Source: Gp6-AA40 sp032156805 (GTDB taxonomy: Bacteria; Acidobacteriota; Vicinamibacteria; Vicinamibacterales; UBA2999). From it: DNA of 64,000 bases. How positions within the stretch are numbered: position 1 is the first letter of the stretch; every line of letters begins with the position of its first letter. Location: positions 1 to 64,000 of the forward strand of contig JALDXQ010000002.1 of assembly GCA_032156805.1 (NCBI GenBank), written 5' to 3'. The notes beneath the pieces were generated by a model that was not told where the DNA came from, did not search any database, and saw only the letters and a program-made list of their open reading frames with translations. The position numbers and the translations under genes are program-made. Below, piece after piece: positions 60,001-64,000 of this stretch.

Positions 60001-61101
60001 ATGGATCAGCCGGCGCCGCATTTCGCGATCTCTCCACCGATCGAGCCGATGCTGGCGAAGCTTGCGGACTCGCTGCCGGAGGGTGGCGGGTTTCTTTACG
60101 AGCCGAAGTGGGATGGGTTCCGCGCGATCGTTTTCCGTCATGGGTCCGACCTTTTCATCCAGAGCCGCGATCTGCGGCCGCTCGATCGTTACTTCCCCGA
60201 GTTGCGCGACGCGCTGCTGACCAACCTGCCAACCGACTGCGTGCTGGATGGGGAGATCGTGATCCCCACTTCACATGGACTCGACTTCGATGCACTCCAG
60301 CTCAGGCTCCATCCCGCGGCGTCTCGTGTCGCGAAACTGGCAAAGGACATACCGGCGTCCTTCGTTGCGTTTGATGTGCTGGCCTTCGAAGCTCGTGATG
60401 TGCGGCAGCTCGCGCAGCATGAAAGACGCGCGCTGCTCGAGCGAGCACTTGCCGGAGTGGCCCCACCTGTTCATGTGACCCCGATGACACGAGACCGCGA
60501 CGAAGCGTCTGACTGGCTCGCGCGATTCGAGGGAGCCGGACTCGATGGCGTCATGGCCAAGCCTGAGCTCGGAACGTATGAACCGGGCAAGCGCGCGATG
60601 ATCAAAGTGAAGCACTCGCGCACGGCAGACTGCGTGGTCGCCGGCTTCCGCTGGCACAAGAATGGACGTGGGTCGCTCGTCGGGTCGTTGCTCCTCGGGC
60701 TGTACGACGACCGCGGCAACCTGCATCACGTTGGTGTGACGTCGGCCTTCAGCATGGCGGTGCGCCGCGATCTCGCGCTCGAACTCGAGCCGCTTCGCGA
60801 TCGCGCACTCGAGGGTCACCCGTGGCGCGAATGGGCCACAGCGATGGGAGATGGCACAACCAGGCTGCCCGGCGGGCAGAGTCGATGGAGCGCCGGAAAG
60901 GATCTGTCGTGGGAAGCGCTCCGCGTCGAGCGCGTGTGCGAGGTCAAGTACGACCACATGCAGGGAGATCGCTTCCGTCACGCCGCGATCTTTCTCCGCT
61001 GGCGTCTCGATAAGCAGCCGCGTGACTGCCGGTACGATCAATTGGAAGTGACAACGCCTTTCGAGCTCGAGAAAGTCTTCGGCGCCGGGCGTTCTGCATG
61101 A
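60001..61101 (+). CDS. ATP-dependent DNA ligase (LigC-like)
   Basis: A 366-residue ligase. The nucleotidyl-transfer lysine is K36 in EPKWDGFR. Other motifs in order: QSRDLRPLDRYFPEL, LDGEIVIP, FDVLAF, GLDGVMAKP and MIKVKHSRTADCVVAGFRWH. An OB-fold region follows to the end (ERVCEVKYDHMQGDRFRHAA). This is the standalone LigC/LigD-ligase type, without polymerase or phosphoesterase domains. No Ku gene is in the window. It catalyses nick sealing with ATP and may act in repair. Confidence 0.9.
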   Translation: MDQPAPHFAISPPIEPMLAKLADSLPEGGGFLYEPKWDGFRAIVFRHGSDLFIQSRDLRPLDRYFPELRDALLTNLPTDCVLDGEIVIPTSHGLDFDALQLRLHPAASRVAKLAKDIPASFVAFDVLAFEARDVRQLAQHERRALLERALAGVAPPVHVTPMTRDRDEASDWLARFEGAGLDGVMAKPELGTYEPGKRAMIKVKHSRTADCVVAGFRWHKNGRGSLVGSLLLGLYDDRGNLHHVGVTSAFSMAVRRDLALELEPLRDRALEGHPWREWATAMGDGTTRLPGGQSRWSAGKDLSWEALRVERVCEVKYDHMQGDRFRHAAIFLRWRLDKQPRDCRYDQLEVTTPFELEKVFGAGRSA

Positions 61102-61200
61102 GCCTGCCTGAGCCGTTTGCAAACCATTCAAACTGAACGGTCATTTCACCTCGTCAGAGCGCAATGTTCAGATGGTGCAAGTCTTGCCACGGGCACAGCC

Positions 61201-61782
61201 ATGAACAATCAACTGACCGGGATGAGGGTGGCCGCGCTGGTTGAGCACGGCTTCGAACAATCCGAATTACTCGAGCCGCGCGCGGCGCTCGAACAAGCGG
61301 GGGCACGAGTGGACGTGGTGTCACCCGTCGATAAGGCCGTCAAGGCGTGGCACCGCGGGACATGGGGACAGGAGGTTACCGTCGATCAGCCACTCGCGGA
61401 GGCGCATCCTGACGAGTACGATGCCCTGCTGCTGCCAGGAGGTGTGTTCAACCCCGATCGCCTGCGCATCAACGAGAAGGCGGTTCAATTCGTCAAGGCG
61501 TTCACGATGTCGAATCGTCCCGTGGCCGCGATCTGCCATGGGCCATGGACGCTCATCGAAGCCGATGCGCTTCGCGACCGGCGAGTGACCTCGTGGCCTT
61601 CGCTCAAGACCGATCTGAGAAATGCCGGGGCCATCTGGGTCGACGGCGAGGTCATCGAAGATCGCGGGCTCGTGACATCGCGCAACCCCGGTGACATCCC
61701 GGCATTCAACCGGAAGATGATCGAAGTCTTTGCTGACGTGATGAAAATGCGCGCGGGGCGGCAGCCAGGAGTGTCGGCTTAG
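61201..61782 (+). CDS. DJ-1/PfpI-family protein
   Basis: A 193-residue class I glutamine-amidotransferase-like protein. The nucleophile elbow is C112-H113 in AAICHGPWTLIEA. Other family blocks are VAALVEHGFEQSELLEP, ALLLPGG and LVTSRNPGDIPAF. MNNQLTGMRV at 61201 is chosen. The family includes stress-response chaperones/glyoxalases and the PfpI peptidase. Which one applies is not clear. It ends 4 bp before the convergent helicase gene. Confidence 0.88.
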   Translation: MNNQLTGMRVAALVEHGFEQSELLEPRAALEQAGARVDVVSPVDKAVKAWHRGTWGQEVTVDQPLAEAHPDEYDALLLPGGVFNPDRLRINEKAVQFVKAFTMSNRPVAAICHGPWTLIEADALRDRRVTSWPSLKTDLRNAGAIWVDGEVIEDRGLVTSRNPGDIPAFNRKMIEVFADVMKMRAGRQPGVSA

Positions 61783-61786
61783 ATGT

Positions 61787-64000
61787 TCAGCCCAGCCTGC
61801 CAACGAAGCCGCTGAACACCGGCACCGGGCGGCCGGCAGCGGCTGCCGCCACATCAGCAGCGATCGAAGGATCGATCTCTCCGAAGGTTCGAAGCATGTC
61901 TCCTTCCATCGCAGCCACCGGGACGCCGTTGCGGTAGACAATGCGGTTACCGGCCGCCGTGCGAAGGCGCTCGGCGCCGGTGATGATGCCTGTCAAATTC
62001 AGCGGATCGGCCGCGCTGATCGTCGTCAATGTGCCGTCCGGGCCCGATCGACGCAGCTCACGCAGACGATCGACGGCGTCAGGCAGCGCGAACTGCTCTC
62101 CCGACATCCCGGAGACGAATCGGCCGCCGCGGATCTCTCCGCGTGCCTCGAGGGTTCGATAGACACGGGCCAGATCGCGCCACGGAACCCCGTTGGTCTC
62201 GCGCGCCAGCACGCGGCGGAACACGACACCGTAGCGGGCGAGCAGCGTCCACGCCAACGCACGCACGGCGTCTTCGCGCGCAACGTTCGACGTCCGTCGC
62301 AGCACCGACCATCGTCCGGACGTATCGGCACCGCCTCGACGCGTCGTCGTCTGACCGATGATCACCCGGACACCAGCAAAGCCGTCAGAGGCAACAAGGC
62401 CCGCGGCCACGAGCTCACCGAGCGCGCCGCGGCATCGGTCGTGGGTCAGATCGCAGGCACTCCTCAACTCATGTGCGAACGATGCACCCGAGACCTCGAG
62501 CCGATCGAGGACGCGGCGAGCCTCTTCGCTCGGTTCCGGTGACGTAGTGTCCGGCTCCGCAAACGTCGTGTCCGGCTTCAGCCGGACCCACGCCTCAGCG
62601 TGCTCACGCGCAAACAAGGCGATGGGTGTGGCACCCACCACCTGTGTCGGGCCGCTCGACAGGCGCGCCCAGCCGATCTCACCGCTGAGACACAGCATGT
62701 CGAGCATGGAGGACTCGTAACGCTCGACGCGGGCGGAGAGAACGTCGCGCTCCCACGCGCGGGCCGGAAGCTCCAGGCCATCGAGCTGCGCCAGGATCGC
62801 TCGCACCCCCTCGGGGCCCGACAACCGGCTTGACCTCTCCACGTGCTGCCACGCAAAGAGAAACCGCATGAACTCGGCCGGGCTGACCGGTGCGATCTCG
62901 GCACGCAACCGGTTCAGAGTGTAGCGATGAATCCGCGCGAGCAGACGTCGGTCGCACCATTCGAGGATCCGGGAGCCCGGGGTGAACGTCCCGCGCAGGA
63001 TCGCACCCTCGGATTCGAGAGCGAGAAGTGCCCCGTCAACGTCCGCCTGAACAAGCCCGCAACTCTCGGCCAGCACCTGCGCGGTCGTCGGCCCGACGAG
63101 CGACATACGGCCACGAACGAGTTCCACCAGCGCGTCCTCGCGCGTCCACGCACGCGAGGTACGTGATGCGGGCGGGACGACGCGCGGCTCGAGGATGATG
63201 TCTGACTGGATCGCGAGAAGCTCTGGAACACGCTCCGTGGCGACCCACACCTCGACGCCAGATCCACAGCGGGCCCGAGCCACGCGCCCAAGACCGACGA
63301 GCGTCGCGCACATCTCGTGGTCGACTTCGGCGTCGCGCAGGAAGCCGGAGGTCAACAGGGCGTCGTGCAGTTCGTCGGCGTCGCGCGGATCGGGACGGAC
63401 CTCGTCGCGCACGCGCTCTATGGCGGAGGCATCCAGCGAGCCGATCTCGTTTGACGACGTTCCGGCCCGTCTCGTTTGCACCGCCTGGGTTCGGCGCTCC
63501 TCGAGAGGAGCATCATCGACGAAGGCATACGGTCGCGCGTTGATGATGTCGTGTGAGAAGACCGAAGGCTCCGGCGTGTCGCGCGAGACGCAGGTCAGCT
63601 CCCCGCGGTGAATGCGGCCGAGAACCTCCTGAAGCTGCGACAGATCCATCGCCTCCTCGAGACAATCGCGCACGGTCTGGTTGATCAGCGGATGATCCGG
63701 GATCTGACGATCGCCGGGAATGTTCTCGAGACAGGCCGCGGCATCGGGAAACACCGCCGCCATCAAGTCGTCCGCCTGCATACGCTGCAGTTGGGGCGCG
63801 ACCTTGCGGCCTCCCCGGTTGCGTGGCACGGCCAGCGAGATCGTTGCGTTCCAGCGCCATCGCGTCTGAAAGACGGGCGCATCGAGAAAGGCCTGCACCA
63901 GGATGTCGCGAACGCTGGCCGGATGGAGGTAGCGAAACACGTCGGCCAGCGGGAACGAGTGCTGCGGGCCCAGCGACAGGAGCAGCGCATCTTCCGTGGC
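61787..64000 (-). CDS. Lhr-type ATP-dependent helicase, C-terminal part (partial at edge)
   Basis: The frame enters from the right edge with LLLSLGPQHSFPLADVFRYL, then VRDILVQAFLDAPVFQTRWR, typical of the long C-terminal region of Lhr-family DEAD/DEAH helicases. About 738 codons are visible and the helicase core lies outside the window. A winged-helix-rich region follows (TREDALVELVRGRMSLVGPT). Near 62541-62590 the frame carries VRLKPDTTF, then a partly repeated AEPDTTS, which is the translation of a short palindromic insertion. Bacterial Lhr proteins are often about 1,500 residues. Confidence 0.85.
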   Translation of the reverse strand, partial: ATEDALLLSLGPQHSFPLADVFRYLHPASVRDILVQAFLDAPVFQTRWRWNATISLAVPRNRGGRKVAPQLQRMQADDLMAAVFPDAAACLENIPGDRQIPDHPLINQTVRDCLEEAMDLSQLQEVLGRIHRGELTCVSRDTPEPSVFSHDIINARPYAFVDDAPLEERRTQAVQTRRAGTSSNEIGSLDASAIERVRDEVRPDPRDADELHDALLTSGFLRDAEVDHEMCATLVGLGRVARARCGSGVEVWVATERVPELLAIQSDIILEPRVVPPASRTSRAWTREDALVELVRGRMSLVGPTTAQVLAESCGLVQADVDGALLALESEGAILRGTFTPGSRILEWCDRRLLARIHRYTLNRLRAEIAPVSPAEFMRFLFAWQHVERSSRLSGPEGVRAILAQLDGLELPARAWERDVLSARVERYESSMLDMLCLSGEIGWARLSSGPTQVVGATPIALFAREHAEAWVRLKPDTTFAEPDTTSPEPSEEARRVLDRLEVSGASFAHELRSACDLTHDRCRGALGELVAAGLVASDGFAGVRVIIGQTTTRRGGADTSGRWSVLRRTSNVAREDAVRALAWTLLARYGVVFRRVLARETNGVPWRDLARVYRTLEARGEIRGGRFVSGMSGEQFALPDAVDRLRELRRSGPDGTLTTISAADPLNLTGIITGAERLRTAAGNRIVYRNGVPVAAMEGDMLRTFGEIDPSIAADVAAAAAGRPVPVFSGFVGRLG
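62541..62590. repeat. Palindromic VRLKPDTT-type repeat inside the helicase gene
   Basis: GTCCGGCT-TC-AGCCGGAC (62570-62587) is a perfect inverted repeat. A partial neighbouring copy, ACGTAGTGTCCGGCT, lies at 62542-62556. Read in the helicase frame they give VRLKPDTT and PDTT. The element stays in frame and does not break the gene. Confidence 0.65.

Noticed and set aside
1..64000. CRISPR arrays, tRNA and rRNA genes, insertion sequences and phage genes
   Set aside because: None was seen. The only repeats are the short inverted families and simple repeats listed.

Overview
The window is about 64% G+C, densely coded, and comes from a Gram-negative bacterium: it has lpxC, an OmpA-type outer-membrane protein, lipoproteins and two very large TonB-dependent receptors. 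Oar-type receptors with an N-terminal carboxypeptidase-regulatory-like domain, PQQ-type quinoproteins, di-heme cytochromes c, a serine/threonine kinase with a TolB-like/TPR tail and several DinB-type proteins together point to Acidobacteriota, most likely Vicinamibacteria-like. That placement is inference from gene content. No rRNA, tRNA, CRISPR array, insertion sequence or phage gene was seen.

Layout. 0.1-3.9 kb (minus): topA and dprA. 4.1-9.0 kb (plus): a TPR protein and a lipoprotein closed by an intrinsic terminator, then rplU, rpmA, obgE, nadD, rsfS and a ComF-like gene, a ribosome/NAD housekeeping run with overlapping genes. 9.0-12.1 kb (minus): lysA, tmk, a small unknown gene and a glutaminyl-peptide cyclotransferase. 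12.2-13.4 kb (plus): an ECF sigma factor, a STAS protein and a small coiled-coil protein joined by two ATGA overlaps. 13.5-20.2 kb (minus): a di-heme cytochrome c, an APC permease, uvrA and lpxC. 20.3-20.7 kb holds a decayed gene remnant. 20.8-23.7 kb: a Ser/Thr kinase coupled to a DUF1569 gene. 23.7-27.4 kb (minus): a RodZ-like HTH protein, a lytic transglycosylase and an OmpA-family protein. 27.8-33.5 kb (plus): an M6-like metalloprotease, a TonB-dependent receptor behind a sigma70-type promoter, a barrel-protein remnant and a strong terminator. 33.6-38.2 kb: an RskA-like membrane protein, a pseudokinase-PEGA protein and a protein with a degenerate GGDEF-like end. 38.3-40.9 kb: RidA, a quinoprotein dehydrogenase and a bactofilin. 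41.0-44.9 kb: a papain-like peptidase fused to an alpha/beta hydrolase, DUF763, and a small basic protein. 45.0-53.7 kb (plus): a beta-propeller sensor kinase and NarL-type regulator, a second receptor and a second quinoprotein. 53.7-64 kb: a NodB-like protein, DinB, a second di-heme cytochrome, a 5'-3' exonuclease coupled to a membrane hydrolase, a CxxC microprotein, a sigma factor fused to a PheS-like domain, an ATP-dependent DNA ligase, a DJ-1/PfpI protein and the C-terminal part of an Lhr-type helicase running off the edge.

The most unusual item is at 58617-59894. One reading frame joins sigma70 regions 2 and 4 to a class II aminoacyl-tRNA-synthetase core of the PheS type. A good internal Shine-Dalgarno and ATG sit at the junction, so the synthetase-like half might also be made alone. 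Secondary interests are the peptidase-hydrolase fusion, a set of regulators that have lost catalytic residues, two decayed genes, and several families of imperfect inverted repeats in gene gaps and in one case inside a coding region.
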